A stretch of 64,000 bases of DNA from Streptomyces sp. cf386 (GTDB lineage Bacteria > Actinomycetota > Actinomycetes > Streptomycetales > Streptomycetaceae). The notes under the pieces are model-generated. The model ran no database searches, was not told where the DNA came from, and worked only from the letters and a program-made list of their open reading frames with translations. The stretch lies in NCBI RefSeq assembly GCF_900103585.1, contig NZ_FNHV01000002.1, positions 301,461 through 365,460 of the forward strand. The letters run 5' to 3'. Positions 1 through 8,244 of the stretch are shown piece by piece; position 1 is the stretch's first letter; every line of letters begins with the position of its first letter. The translations under genes were made by a program, and so were the position numbers.

Positions 1-2615
1 CGCGCGGTGCCGTCCGCGCCGGCGGTGGCGACGGTGTGGCCGTCCGGACTGAACGCGACGGCATGCACCGTGTTGGTGTGCCCGGTCAGGGGGGTGCGCG
101 GTTTGCCGGTGACGGCATCCCACAGCCACGCGCTGTAGGAACTCCCGGTGGCGATGGTGCCGCCGTCACGGCTGAACGCCACCGAGTTCACCTCGCCGGA
201 GAGACCGGTGAGCCTGGTGCGGGTCTTGCCGGTGTCGATATCCCACACGCGCACGGTGCCGTCGGAACTGCCGGTGGCGAGGGTGTGGCTGTCGGGGCTG
301 AACGCCACCGAGCTCACAGCATCGGTATGCCCGAGCAGACGCCGGCCCAGGGGGAGGTACGCGGCGGTGCGCAGGCTCGCGAGGGCCTCGGGCGTGTGGC
401 TGGTGCGGTATGCCTGGACGGCCAATAGCGAGGAGAGTTCGGGGTTTACGTCGATGAGCGTGCCGGACTCGGTGGCGAGCTGGCGGGAAAGGGCCGCCGC
501 CCGTTCGGCGACAGCGGCCCGCCACTGCCAGAACGCCCCCGCGCCGGCAAGCAGCGCGATCACCAGCAACGTGGCCAGATAGGTGATCACACGTCTGCGC
601 CGCTGGGCGATCACCTCCTGGCGCTGTCGGCTCGCGGCGAGGAAGGCCGCGATGTCGTCCGGCAGACCATGACGCCGTGACTGATCGATGCCCTCCGCGA
701 GGGCCGAACCCGCGAGCAGGTCCCCCGGATCCCGCTTCTCGGCCCAGCGCAGCTGCCGTTCACGCGCCCGATCGAGCCACTCGTGGAACCGGTGATCCTG
801 GCGCACCCACTCGCGCAGCGTGCCCCAGTCGCGGATGAGCGCGTCATGGATCAGTTCCGCGACCGGCTCACGCGGGGCATCCGGGTGGCGATGTGGGTCG
901 CGGAGAGTCTGCGTGGTGATGATGCGATGGCGGGCCAGAGTGGCGATGACGGCGTCCACGTCGCCATCGGGCGCGCTGTCGGGGCCGGCCGCCAGGTCGC
1001 GCAGTTCGTCGAGGGGCACCTGTGCGCGGACGGGCGGGACACGGCGGTTCGGGTCCGCGGGGCGCACCAGTGAGGTGAGGACACTCCTTGCGATACGCCG
1101 CTGATCGGGCGACAGCTCCTCCAGCGCGCTGTCGCACCACGTGGTCAGGCTCCCGCTGACCGCTCCGATGCGTCTGTACGCCTCGTGGGTGAAGTAGCCG
1201 TCCTTCCGCTGCCGCCACAGCTGCTTGAGGGTCATCTCAAGCAGCGGCAGCACGGTGACGGGAGCCTGGCGGGTCATCGCCTCGTCGGGGGTGGTCTCCA
1301 GGACGTCGCTGATGATCTGCTCGGGCAGCCCTTGCTGGAAGCCGAGCCGCACGTCACGGGCGGGCAGGACGATGATGTCGTGCAGGTCCTGCCGGCCCAG
1401 CGCGCCGGGCACATTGAGCAGACCGGGCGTCGCGGCTTCCAGTAACTTCGGGGCGCTTGCGGCCAGTTGGGGGTAGAAGTCGTCTCGCATGACGAGAATC
1501 ACGCTGAGCTTGGTGCAGGCATCGGCGACCGTGGTGATGTCCTCGATGACGGCGAGAAATTCCTGCAGCCGTCCGTCAGTGCCCTGGACCAGCAGCTCCT
1601 CGAACTGATCGATGACCAGCAGCACACGAGGGGAGTCGGGCTCGCTCGCCAGCCTGCGGTTGACCGCCGCCGTGAGCCCGTCGTGGCGTGCCCCGGGCAG
1701 CCCGGCTCGCTCGATCTCCGTCAGCAGGTCCTGGCGGGGCCGTGCCAGCAACGGCAGCCAGCGGTCACTGCCCAGCAGTTCCCCCTCCGCCAAGGCCGGC
1801 AGCACCCCCGCCTGGATCAGGGACGACTTGCCCGACCCGGACGGGCCGAGCAGCAGGGCCAGCGGGCGCTGTCCGGCCAGGTTCGCCAGGACCTGCCGTA
1901 TCGCCTCGCCCCGCCCCTTGAACCAGCGCGCGTGTTCCACGGCGAACGGCTCCAGCCCCCGGTACGGGCACACCTCCTGCTCGGCCAGGTCGGGCATGAT
2001 CTCCCGCAGGACCTGCGTGGGCGTGACGTACGCGATGCCCTGCCCCCGTTGGAACACGTCGGGTGCCGTGATCTCGGTGAGCATCCCGATGACCAGGCCG
2101 GTCGTCTCATCCAGCACCGGACCACCGCTGAACCCGGTGGTGAGGTCGTTGGCCTCGGTCAGCTGAAGAAGCGCGCCCCTGTCCGGCGAGGCCGGCAGCA
2201 GATCGGCCACCTTTCCGACGCCCAAGTGTCCGCCCTGCGGCGCCTGGGCCGGAAAGCCGAACGACCGGACCTTGTGGCCCCCGCACCCCTCGGCGGACCC
2301 CAGCGGCAACACCCAGGTACCGGGCGGGGCTTCGGGTAGCCGGACGAAGGCGACATCCTCTTCCTCGGGCACCCGCCACTCCTCGACGTGCCCCTCCAGC
2401 CGGTCGGCACCCGCCACTCGGGGGAAGGTCAGCAGTACTCGGTCCCGGGGCCCGGCCTCGGCCGCCCGGATCACGTGCGCACAGGTGACCAGGAGGTCCT
2501 CGGCCACCAGGAAACCGGCTCCCGCCGCCCTCCCGTCGGGCCCGAGGAGCTGTGCCACCGCCATGGGCAGGTCCGACGGCATGCCGCCGTCCGCCCACTG
2601 CGCGGCGCTAGCCAC
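1..2615 (-). CDS. Trypsin-like protease / nSTAND NTPase / WD40 protein (C-terminus cut by window edge)
   Basis: A modular cytoplasmic sensor-effector type protein; 871 residues are visible. Residues about 20-200 form a trypsin-like serine protease with an apparent complete triad: His47 (TCAHV), Asp87 (EDVAFVRL) and Ser163 (GFSGGP). Residues about 220-620 are a STAND-class NTPase with Walker A GPSGSGKSS from residue 257 and Walker B LLVIDQFEEL. A hydrophobic helix (VITYLATLLVIALLAG, about residue 675) follows, then WD40 repeats (VAFSPD...LATGSSDGTVRVWD) that continue past base 1. The GTG start overlaps the stop of the upstream Trypco1 gene by 8 bp, so the two are co-translated. An in-frame TTA codon lies at 1443-1445. 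Such fusions are known from nucleotide-dependent conflict systems in filamentous actinobacteria; the role here is inferred. An alternative start is Met12. Confidence 0.88.
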   Translation of the reverse strand, partial: MASAAQWADGGMPSDLPMAVAQLLGPDGRAAGAGFLVAEDLLVTCAHVIRAAEAGPRDRVLLTFPRVAGADRLEGHVEEWRVPEEEDVAFVRLPEAPPGTWVLPLGSAEGCGGHKVRSFGFPAQAPQGGHLGVGKVADLLPASPDRGALLQLTEANDLTTGFSGGPVLDETTGLVIGMLTEITAPDVFQRGQGIAYVTPTQVLREIMPDLAEQEVCPYRGLEPFAVEHARWFKGRGEAIRQVLANLAGQRPLALLLGPSGSGKSSLIQAGVLPALAEGELLGSDRWLPLLARPRQDLLTEIERAGLPGARHDGLTAAVNRRLASEPDSPRVLLVIDQFEELLVQGTDGRLQEFLAVIEDITTVADACTKLSVILVMRDDFYPQLAASAPKLLEAATPGLLNVPGALGRQDLHDIIVLPARDVRLGFQQGLPEQIISDVLETTPDEAMTRQAPVTVLPLLEMTLKQLWRQRKDGYFTHEAYRRIGAVSGSLTTWCDSALEELSPDQRRIARSVLTSLVRPADPNRRVPPVRAQVPLDELRDLAAGPDSAPDGDVDAVIATLARHRIITTQTLRDPHRHPDAPREPVAELIHDALIRDWGTLREWVRQDHRFHEWLDRARERQLRWAEKRDPGDLLAGSALAEGIDQSRRHGLPDDIAAFLAASRQRQEVIAQRRRRVITYLATLLVIALLAGAGAFWQWRAAVAERAAALSRQLATESGTLIDVNPELSSLLAVQAYRTSHTPEALASLRTAAYLPLGRRLLGHTDAVSSVAFSPDSHTLATGSSDGTVRVWDIDTGKTRTRLTGLSGEVNSVAFSRDGGTIATGSSYSAWLWDAVTGKPRTPLTGHTNTVHAVAFSPDGHTVATAGADGTA

Positions 2616-2925
2616 CGTCGGCCTCCCACGACACCGTCACCTGCAGATGACAACCGGCCATCCCCTTGGTGATCACCGCGCCGGCCGCCACGGAGAGGTC
2701 CACGCCGAACTCGACCGTGACCGCGTCGGGCCGAACCTTCCGCAGTTGTTCGAGGGCCGCCTGTGCCGCCTGCGTGATCGGCTCCAGAGCATCCTGGAGG
2801 GTCGCCGGCACGTCCCGGACGAAGTCCCCCAGCCGCCCTGCCTTCACCGGCCCCTCCACCCCGGCCGGTGCCTCGACCAGGACAGAGCCCCCGCCCTCCA
2901 GAGGAATCCGGGTCAGCACGGTCAC
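2608..2925 (-). CDS. Trypsin-co-occurring domain 1 (Trypco1 / CU044_2847-like) protein
   Basis: A 105-residue single-domain protein. The order of its parts fits the Trypco1 family, which occurs next to or fused with trypsin-nSTAND proteins: an N-terminal strand (TRIPLEGGGSVLVEA), a central helix (TLQDALEPITQAAQAALEQL), then VTVEFGVDLSVAAGAVI and a final strand HLQVTVSW. The GTG start at 2925 has a strong GGAGGAG ribosome site 4-5 bases upstream. The stop overlaps the start of the protease-NTPase gene, so a shared transcript and coupled translation are very likely. The family's biochemical function is not settled; it is thought to be an adaptor or substrate of the adjacent protease module. I inferred the family from sequence pattern and context, not from a search. 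Confidence 0.82.
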   Translation of the reverse strand: MTVLTRIPLEGGGSVLVEAPAGVEGPVKAGRLGDFVRDVPATLQDALEPITQAAQAALEQLRKVRPDAVTVEFGVDLSVAAGAVITKGMAGCHLQVTVSWEADGG

Positions 2926-3133
2926 GACTCCTCCTTCGGCGCACGGGTGTGTCCGTCACGAATCCCGAACCAGAATGCGGCACCGTGGCACACGCCGCAC
3001 TCCGGAGCGGGCCGGGACGCCATGAGGACACTCGTGGACCGGGGACTGCGTCGGACCCGCTCCCAGGAAGCTGCTCCTCTGCGCGGCTTGAGCTTGGTGC
3101 CGCACCCTGACCAGGACACGAAGGCGGAGGCAC

Positions 3134-3928
3134 ATGCCAGACCCCAGCACCGACCCCCTCCTCCCTCTCCTCCACCGCACCCTCCCCGACACCGTCCTCG
3201 GCATCTACCTCCACGGCTCCGCCACCCTCGGCGGCCTGCGCCCCCACAGCGACATCGACGTCCTGGTCGTCGTACGCGAGCCCACCACCCGTGCCCAACG
3301 GCACGCACTGGTGCAGGAGTTGATGAAGGTGTCCGGCGGAGCCTCCCGCCCCGTCGAGCTCATCGTCGTCGTGCAGGACGACGTACGCCCCTGGCGCTAC
3401 CCGCCCACCTGCGACTTCCTCTACGGCGAATGGCTGCGCGCCGACTACGGGCGCGGCGTCACCCCCGCCCCGGAACCCAGCCCCGACCTCGCCCCGCTCC
3501 TCACGATGGTGCTGCTCGCGAACGCCCCGCTCTACGGCCCCCCACCCGCAGAACTCCTCGACCCCGTGCCACCCGCGGACCTCAGACGTGCGATCGTCAC
3601 CGGCGTACCCGAGCTCCTCGCCGAGCTGGACTCCGACACCCGTAACGTCCTGCTCACCCTCGCCCGGATCTGGACCACCCTCGAAACCGGCGCCATCCGC
3701 TCCAAGGACGCCGCCGCCGACTGGGCCCTCGCCCGGCTCCCCGCCGAGCACCGCCCCGTCCTCGCGCACGCCCGCGCCCTCTACCTCGGCGAGCGGGACG
3801 AGCACTGGGGCGACGACCTGCTCCCGCGCGTCCGCCCCTGTGCCGATCAGCTCATTCAGGCCATCGAGAGTCAGGTCATCGAGAGTCAGGTCATCGAGAG
3901 TCAGGCGATCAACAGTCAGGCGCCGTAG
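3134..3928 (+). CDS. AadA-like aminoglycoside nucleotidyltransferase
   Basis: A 264-residue protein of the DNA polymerase beta-like nucleotidyltransferase fold. The motif LHGSA-x2-GGLRPHSDID at residues 26-42 carries the metal-binding Asp40 and Asp42, and the helical C-terminal half resembles ANT(3'')/ANT(9) spectinomycin-streptomycin adenylyltransferases. It could adenylylate an aminoglycoside or another hydroxylated small molecule; chromosomal Streptomyces copies need not confer resistance. The ATG has a GGAGG site 3 bases upstream. The last 20 residues consist of a repeated IESQV unit produced by a 15-bp DNA tandem repeat, and the last 13 bases overlap the convergent SGNH hydrolase gene. 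The repeat-encoded tail lies outside the conserved domain and is probably dispensable. Confidence 0.8.
   Translation: MPDPSTDPLLPLLHRTLPDTVLGIYLHGSATLGGLRPHSDIDVLVVVREPTTRAQRHALVQELMKVSGGASRPVELIVVVQDDVRPWRYPPTCDFLYGEWLRADYGRGVTPAPEPSPDLAPLLTMVLLANAPLYGPPPAELLDPVPPADLRRAIVTGVPELLAELDSDTRNVLLTLARIWTTLETGAIRSKDAAADWALARLPAEHRPVLAHARALYLGERDEHWGDDLLPRVRPCADQLIQAIESQVIESQVIESQAINSQAP
3863..3922 (+). repeat. Four in-frame copies of a 15-bp tandem repeat
   Basis: The unit ATCGAGAGTCAGGTC repeats at 3863, 3878, 3893 and 3908; the third copy ends GCG and the fourth is diverged. It encodes IESQV, IESQV, IESQA, INSQA at the nucleotidyltransferase C-terminus. Because the unit is a multiple of three, copy changes alter only tail length. 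The last copy reaches into the end of the convergent SGNH gene. Confidence 0.95.
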
Positions 3929-4596
3929 GGCTCGCCCAAATCCCACGCCTGGTACATCGCCGCCGCGAACGCCCCCGCGATCTTGTGCTCCCCGCTCGCG
4001 TTCGGGTGCGTCCCGTCGTACGTGTCGAGATGGATGTCGTACGACGGCGGAGGGGAGGCCAGCAGCAAAGGCGAGCGCGGCTCGTCCAGGTCGGCCACCG
4101 TCTTGGCCAGCAACTCGTTGAAGCGGGTGACCTCGGCGGCGAAGGGCGGGTCCGACTCGGCGCGCACGTTCGGGGTCACCGGCAGGACGACCATCCGTAC
4201 CTTCGGGTTCGCCGCCCGCGCCTCGGCCACGAACGCCCGCGCGTTCTCCGCCGTCTGCTCCGCGTTCGTATAGAACCCCAGGTCGATCAGGCCCAGCGAC
4301 ACCAGCAGCACGTTCGCCCGGCACGACCGCACCGCGTCACCGATCAGCGGTGCCATGTGCAGCCAGCCCTCGCCCCAGCCGGCGAGGTGGGCGCGCGGGA
4401 AGGCCGGGTCGGGGTCGGCGTACTCGTACGACGTCGGTGCGTCCAGCGCCTTGTCGTACAGGGTCTCGCGCGGGCCGACGAGCGCGAAGGGACCGCTGTA
4501 CGTCTCACGCAGGTGCTGCCACATGCGGTAGCGCCACGTGTGTTCGCCGGCGCTGCCGATGGTCATGGAGTCGCCGACGGGCATGAACCTGAGCAT
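3916..4596 (-). CDS. SGNH/GDSL-family hydrolase
   Basis: A 226-residue esterase/lipase-like protein. Block I is MPVGDSMT with nucleophile Ser10, and block V is DGTHPNASG with Asp194 and His197 completing the expected triad. The usual block III GxND appears in altered form as SLGLIDLGF. No signal peptide is visible, since the motif begins at residue 6, so it should act in the cytoplasm, unlike many secreted Streptomyces GDSL enzymes. The substrate cannot be read from sequence; acyl or acetyl esters are typical. The gene is convergent with the nucleotidyltransferase and overlaps its end by 13 bp. Confidence 0.85.
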   Translation of the reverse strand: MLRFMPVGDSMTIGSAGEHTWRYRMWQHLRETYSGPFALVGPRETLYDKALDAPTSYEYADPDPAFPRAHLAGWGEGWLHMAPLIGDAVRSCRANVLLVSLGLIDLGFYTNAEQTAENARAFVAEARAANPKVRMVVLPVTPNVRAESDPPFAAEVTRFNELLAKTVADLDEPRSPLLLASPPPSYDIHLDTYDGTHPNASGEHKIAGAFAAAMYQAWDLGEPYGA

Positions 4597-4674
4597 CCGC
4601 TCATGATGGACGATCGTTACCTGTCGGTAGGCGCAGGCGGCGTGTGAAGCCTGACACGCCGCCTGCGCCTGGTG

Positions 4675-5064
4675 TTACGAGGTCCAGCCGCCGTACGGCA
4701 CGGTGATGAGTTCCATGGCGTGGCCCGCCGGGTCCATGAAGTACACCCCGCGGCCCCCGTCGTTGTGGTTGATCGTGCCGGGGTGTTGCTGCTGCGGATC
4801 GGCGTAGTGCTCGATATCGCGCTGCTTGATCTTCGCGTACGCCGCGTCGAACTCCTCCTCGGAGATCAGGAAGGCGTAGTGCTGGAGCGCGATCTTGTCC
4901 GCGGGGATCGTGGCGAAGTCCAGCGTGACGCCGTTGCTCAGGGCGACTGCGATGAAGGGGCCCCACTCCGCGGTGATCTCAAGGCCCAGCAGGTCCGTGA
5001 AGAACTCCGCGGACTCCCGGTTGTCCCGGGCATGGATGATCGTGTGGTTCAACTCGACTGACAA
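4675..5064 (-). CDS. VOC-superfamily (glyoxalase/dioxygenase-like) protein, TTG start
   Basis: A 129-residue single vicinal-oxygen-chelate domain. LNHTIIHARD near the N-terminus and MDPAGHAMELIT near the C-terminus carry the expected metal-ligand positions (His, Glu). I chose the TTG at 5064 because GGAGG lies six bases upstream and the conserved domain begins four residues later; an upstream GTG/ATG frame to 5124 exists but has no supporting site and would add unrelated Arg-rich sequence. It may be a metal-dependent isomerase, lyase or small-molecule binding protein; the ligand is unknown. It stands alone between an SGNH gene and a divergent surface protein. Confidence 0.82.
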   Translation of the reverse strand: MSVELNHTIIHARDNRESAEFFTDLLGLEITAEWGPFIAVALSNGVTLDFATIPADKIALQHYAFLISEEEFDAAYAKIKQRDIEHYADPQQQHPGTINHNDGGRGVYFMDPAGHAMELITVPYGGWTS

Positions 5065-5196
5065 GGAATGCCTCCGAGGGCATCTCCCGACACCTCCATG
5101 CCTCACCCGACCGGTGACCGACACGCGATGTCGTCGTAGATCCTACTGAGGTCGGCCCGGCCCCGTGAACCCGGCCGGGATGGCAGGCTTGGGGCC

Positions 5197-6177
5197 ATGC
5201 GCCGATTGCTCGCGTCTCTTGCCGGGGTCCTTCTTGTGGGGGCGTTCACCGCCGTACCCGCCTCCGCCGCCGACGGGAACGAGGACTTCACGATCAAGGA
5301 CCCCCGCATCACGGAGTCCAGCGGCCTCGCCGCCTCCCGTCAGCACCCGGGCATCTACTGGACGCACAACGACCAGGACGAGGGCGCCTACCTCTACGCC
5401 GTCGACAGCAGCACCGGCGAGACCGTCGCGACGATCACCATGACCGGCATCGGCACCCCGCGCGACGTGGAGGCGATCGCCATGGGGCCGGGGAACGAGA
5501 TCTACGTCGGCGACATCGGCGACAACGACGGTGTGGAGTGGCCCTATGTGTGGGTCTACCGGCTGCCGGAACCGAAGACGCTCAAGGACCAGTCGATCCG
5601 GGCCACGCAGTACGTGGTGAAGTACTCCGACGGGCCCCGCGACGCCGAGTCGCTCGTCGTGCACCCCAAGACCGGGCGCGTCTACATCATCGACAAGCAG
5701 GAGGACGGCGGACACCTCTACGAGTCACCGGCCAAGCTCTCCGCCTCCGGCACGAACGTCTTCAAGCCCATCACCCCGGTCGACCTGTGGGCCACCGACG
5801 CCACCTTCTCCCCGGACGGCCGGACCCTCGCCGTACGCGGCTACTTCGGCGGCATCGCCTACGACTGGAACGGCGGCAAGCTCAAGCGGCTGGAGCGCAT
5901 CAGCGTGCCCCTCGGGCAGGGGGAGTCCGTCAGCTATTCGCCCGACGGCTCCAAGCTCATGCTCGGCAGTGAGGGGGCGGGCAGCGCTGTCGTCGCGCAG
6001 GACCCGCCCGAGGACGCCGGGTCCTCCGACTCCTCGTCCGGAAGCGGTAGTTCGGCCTCCGGAGGCGACGGCGACGGCAACGGCGGGTCGAGCGGGGACA
6101 TCAAGGTCGGCGCCGTCGCGGTGGCCGTCGCGTGTGTGCTGCTCTTCGGGGTGCGGAGGCTGTTCCGCCGGCGGTGA
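5197..6177 (+). CDS. Secreted, membrane-anchored beta-propeller protein
   Basis: A 326-residue exported protein. Residues 1-25 form a Sec signal peptide (MRRLLASLAGVLLVGAFTAVPASA) ending in an ASA-A cleavage site. The mature part has propeller-like strands such as DVEAIAMGPGNEIYVGDIGDN, DAESLVVHPKTGRVYIIDKQ and ATFSPDGRTLAVRGYFGG. A Ser/Gly-rich linker (about 275-300) is followed by a hydrophobic helix (VGAVAVAVACVLLFG) and an Arg-rich tail RRLFRRR, so the domain is held outside the membrane. The pattern resembles esterase-like or PQQ/WD40-type propellers; no catalytic residues can be assigned. It is convergent with the TetR gene, 74 bp away. Confidence 0.75.
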   Translation: MRRLLASLAGVLLVGAFTAVPASAADGNEDFTIKDPRITESSGLAASRQHPGIYWTHNDQDEGAYLYAVDSSTGETVATITMTGIGTPRDVEAIAMGPGNEIYVGDIGDNDGVEWPYVWVYRLPEPKTLKDQSIRATQYVVKYSDGPRDAESLVVHPKTGRVYIIDKQEDGGHLYESPAKLSASGTNVFKPITPVDLWATDATFSPDGRTLAVRGYFGGIAYDWNGGKLKRLERISVPLGQGESVSYSPDGSKLMLGSEGAGSAVVAQDPPEDAGSSDSSSGSGSSASGGDGDGNGGSSGDIKVGAVAVAVACVLLFGVRRLFRRR

Positions 6178-6251
6178 GTGGTTGCTGCGTCGGCGGTGGG
6201 TGGCTGCCGCGTCGGCGGTGGGGGCAGGGGGCTGGTGCGCCAGAGCGGGGG

Positions 6252-7076
6252 CTATTGCCGCTCCGTAGGTGACGGAGACCCCTCCGCCTGCCCCTCCCGC
6301 CGCTCCTCCGCCCGCCCCGCGACGAACACCTCCAGCCCGTCCAGGATCCGCTGCAGCCCGAACTCGAAGTGGTCGAAGTCGGTGCCCCAGGTGTTCTCGT
6401 CGAGGGAGGCCATGAGGGGGTAGCGGCCGGACGCCAGGACCTTCTCCAGCATCGGGGTCTGGGCCTGCCAGAACTCCGTGTCCGTCAGGCCGGTCCGGCG
6501 CTCCGCCTCCTGCGCGTACAGCTGGGTGCGCGCGGCCCCGACGACGTATCCGTCGATCATGATGATCGCCGAGACCAGCTCGGGGTCGGACAGGCCCATC
6601 GGCTTGATGCGTGCGAGCACCTTCTCCATGCCGTCCAGGGCGCTCGGGCCGAGGATCGGGCGGGACTGGTTGACCTGGAGCAGCCAGGGGTGGCGGCGGT
6701 AGAGGTCGAGGGTCGCGCGGCCCAGGGCCTCCAGTGCCGCGCGCCAGGTGCCGTCGCCGAGGTCGGCGGGGTTCTCGGAGGGCCGCTGGACGCGGTCCAG
6801 CATCAGGTCGAGCAGCTCGGCCTTGCCGGGGACGTAGCGGTACAGCGACATCGTGCCGGTGCCCAGCTCGGCGGCGACCCGGCGCATGGACACCGACTCC
6901 AGGCCCTCGGTGTCCGCGACCCGGACGGCCGCTTCCACGATCTGGTCCAGGGTGAGGGCCGGCTTGGGTCCGCGGCTCGGCCGTCGGCCTGTCTCCCACA
7001 GCAACTCCAGGGTGCGGACGATGTCGCCGCTTCCGCTGGTCTCTGTACCGCCCGTGCCGCCCTTGCCGCTCGTCAT
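6252..7076 (-). CDS. TetR/AcrR-family transcriptional regulator of the adjacent exporter
   Basis: A 274-residue repressor with a TetR helix-turn-helix at about residues 45-95 (IVEAAVRVADTEGLESVSMRRVAAELGTGTMSLYRYV) and a long TetR-type ligand-binding C-terminal domain. I placed the start at the ATG at 7076 rather than 7145, because the longer frame would be read through the operator-like repeats. It is divergent from the DrrAB-type exporter, the usual layout for a drug-sensing repressor that controls its own export pump. The inducer is unknown. Confidence 0.88.
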   Translation of the reverse strand: MTSGKGGTGGTETSGSGDIVRTLELLWETGRRPSRGPKPALTLDQIVEAAVRVADTEGLESVSMRRVAAELGTGTMSLYRYVPGKAELLDLMLDRVQRPSENPADLGDGTWRAALEALGRATLDLYRRHPWLLQVNQSRPILGPSALDGMEKVLARIKPMGLSDPELVSAIIMIDGYVVGAARTQLYAQEAERRTGLTDTEFWQAQTPMLEKVLASGRYPLMASLDENTWGTDFDHFEFGLQRILDGLEVFVAGRAEERREGQAEGSPSPTERQ

Positions 7077-7107
7077 GGGGCCGAGTCTAGGTCCTGCGCG
7101 AAAAACT

Positions 7108-7141
7108 GGGTACGGTGTACGCGCAATCGGGTACGGTGTAC
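7108..7141. promoter_or_regulatory. Twin operator-like repeats between tetR and the ABC exporter
   Basis: The 13-mer GGGTACGGTGTAC occurs at 7108-7120 and again at 7129-7141, 21 bp start to start (two helical turns). Each copy contains GTAC-N3-GTAC, which is dyad-symmetric. The position in the only intergenic gap between the divergent tetR and drrA-like genes makes these the best candidate TetR binding sites. Confidence 0.7.
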
Positions 7142-7182
7142 TCAATTACAGACTCGATTACCGAGAAGGGGGACCTGGACCC

Positions 7183-8244
7183 ATGGGCGACGGATACGCG
7201 GTACAGGCGGAGGGCCTGGAGAAGCGCTACGGCGAGAAGCACGCCCTCGACGGCTTCGACCTGGCCGTCCGTGAGGGGACGGTGCACGGTCTGCTCGGGC
7301 CGAACGGCGCCGGCAAGACCACCGCCGTACGCATCCTGTCCACGCTGATCAGGCTGGACGGCGGCCGGGCGACCGTGGCCGGTCTCGACGTGGCCCGGCA
7401 GCCGCGCGAGGTCCGTGCGCGCATCGGCCTCACCGGGCAGTACGCGGCGGTGGACGAGGTGCTCACCGGCCGGCAGAACCTGGAGATGTTCGGCCGGCTC
7501 TTCCACCTGGGCGGAAAGCGGGCCAAGCTGCGGGCCGCCGAGCTGCTGGAGCAGTTCGACCTGACCGACGCCGCCGACAAGGGCGTCGGCAAGTACAGCG
7601 GCGGCATGCGGCGCCGCCTCGACCTCGCCGCGTCGATGATCCTCGCCCCGGCCGTCCTCTTCCTCGACGAGCCGACGACCGGGCTCGACCCCCGCAGCCG
7701 GGGCGAAGTCTGGGAGTCGGTACGGGCGTTGGTGGCCGGCGGGACGACCGTGCTGCTGACGACCCAGTACCTGGAGGAGGCCGACAAGCTCGCCTCGCAC
7801 ATCACCGTCATCGACCAGGGGCGGGGCATCGCCGACGACACCCCGGACGGGCTGAAGAACCTCGTCGGCGGCGACCGGATCGAGGTCGTCGTCGCCGAGC
7901 GGTCCGACATCCCGCGCGTGGTGAAGGTCGTGGCCCGCGTCTCGGACGGTGAACCCGAGGCGGAGGAGGGCGAGTTGAGGGTGCACGCGCCCGTGGTCGA
8001 CCGGGTCTCCGCGCTGACGGAGGTCGCGCGCACGCTCCAGGACGAGGGCGTACCGGTCGAGGACATCGGGCTGCGCAGGCCGAGCCTCGACGACGTCTTC
8101 CTGCGCCTGACCGGACACCGCGCCGAGAGGACCGACGCGGAGAAGACCGAGGCCGACAAGGGCGAGGCCGGGAAGACCGAGGCCGGGAAGGCCGCGCCCG
8201 ACAGGACCGTGGCCGACAAGACCGAGAAGGAGGCCGCCGTATGA
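7183..8244 (+). CDS. ABC exporter ATP-binding protein, DrrA family
   Basis: A 353-residue ATPase of the daunorubicin-resistance (DrrA) type. Walker [10 protein letters not shown] lies at residues 39-47, the signature [15 protein letters not shown] and Walker [14 protein letters not shown] follow, and the switch region reads [11 protein letters not shown]. The DrrA-type C-terminal domain (after residue 225) ends in a low-complexity Lys/Glu/Ala tail of about 40 residues ([19 protein letters not shown]). The ATG at 7183 begins the conserved domain directly; upstream frame is discarded because it crosses the operators. The stop overlaps the permease start (ATGA). It probably powers export of a hydrophobic drug or metabolite. 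Confidence 0.93.
   Translation: MGDGYAVQAEGLEKRYGEKHALDGFDLAVREGTVHGLLGPNGAGKTTAVRILSTLIRLDGGRATVAGLDVARQPREVRARIGLTGQYAAVDEVLTGRQNLEMFGRLFHLGGKRAKLRAAELLEQFDLTDAADKGVGKYSGGMRRRLDLAASMILAPAVLFLDEPTTGLDPRSRGEVWESVRALVAGGTTVLLTTQYLEEADKLASHITVIDQGRGIADDTPDGLKNLVGGDRIEVVVAERSDIPRVVKVVARVSDGEPEAEEGELRVHAPVVDRVSALTEVARTLQDEGVPVEDIGLRRPSLDDVFLRLTGHRAERTDAEKTEADKGEAGKTEAGKAAPDRTVADKTEKEAAV

Noticed and set aside
2471..4324. Minus-strand frame of 617 residues crossing the Trypco1 and nucleotidyltransferase genes
   Set aside because: Gly/Arg-rich shadow; contradicts the well-supported Trypco1, nucleotidyltransferase and SGNH genes.
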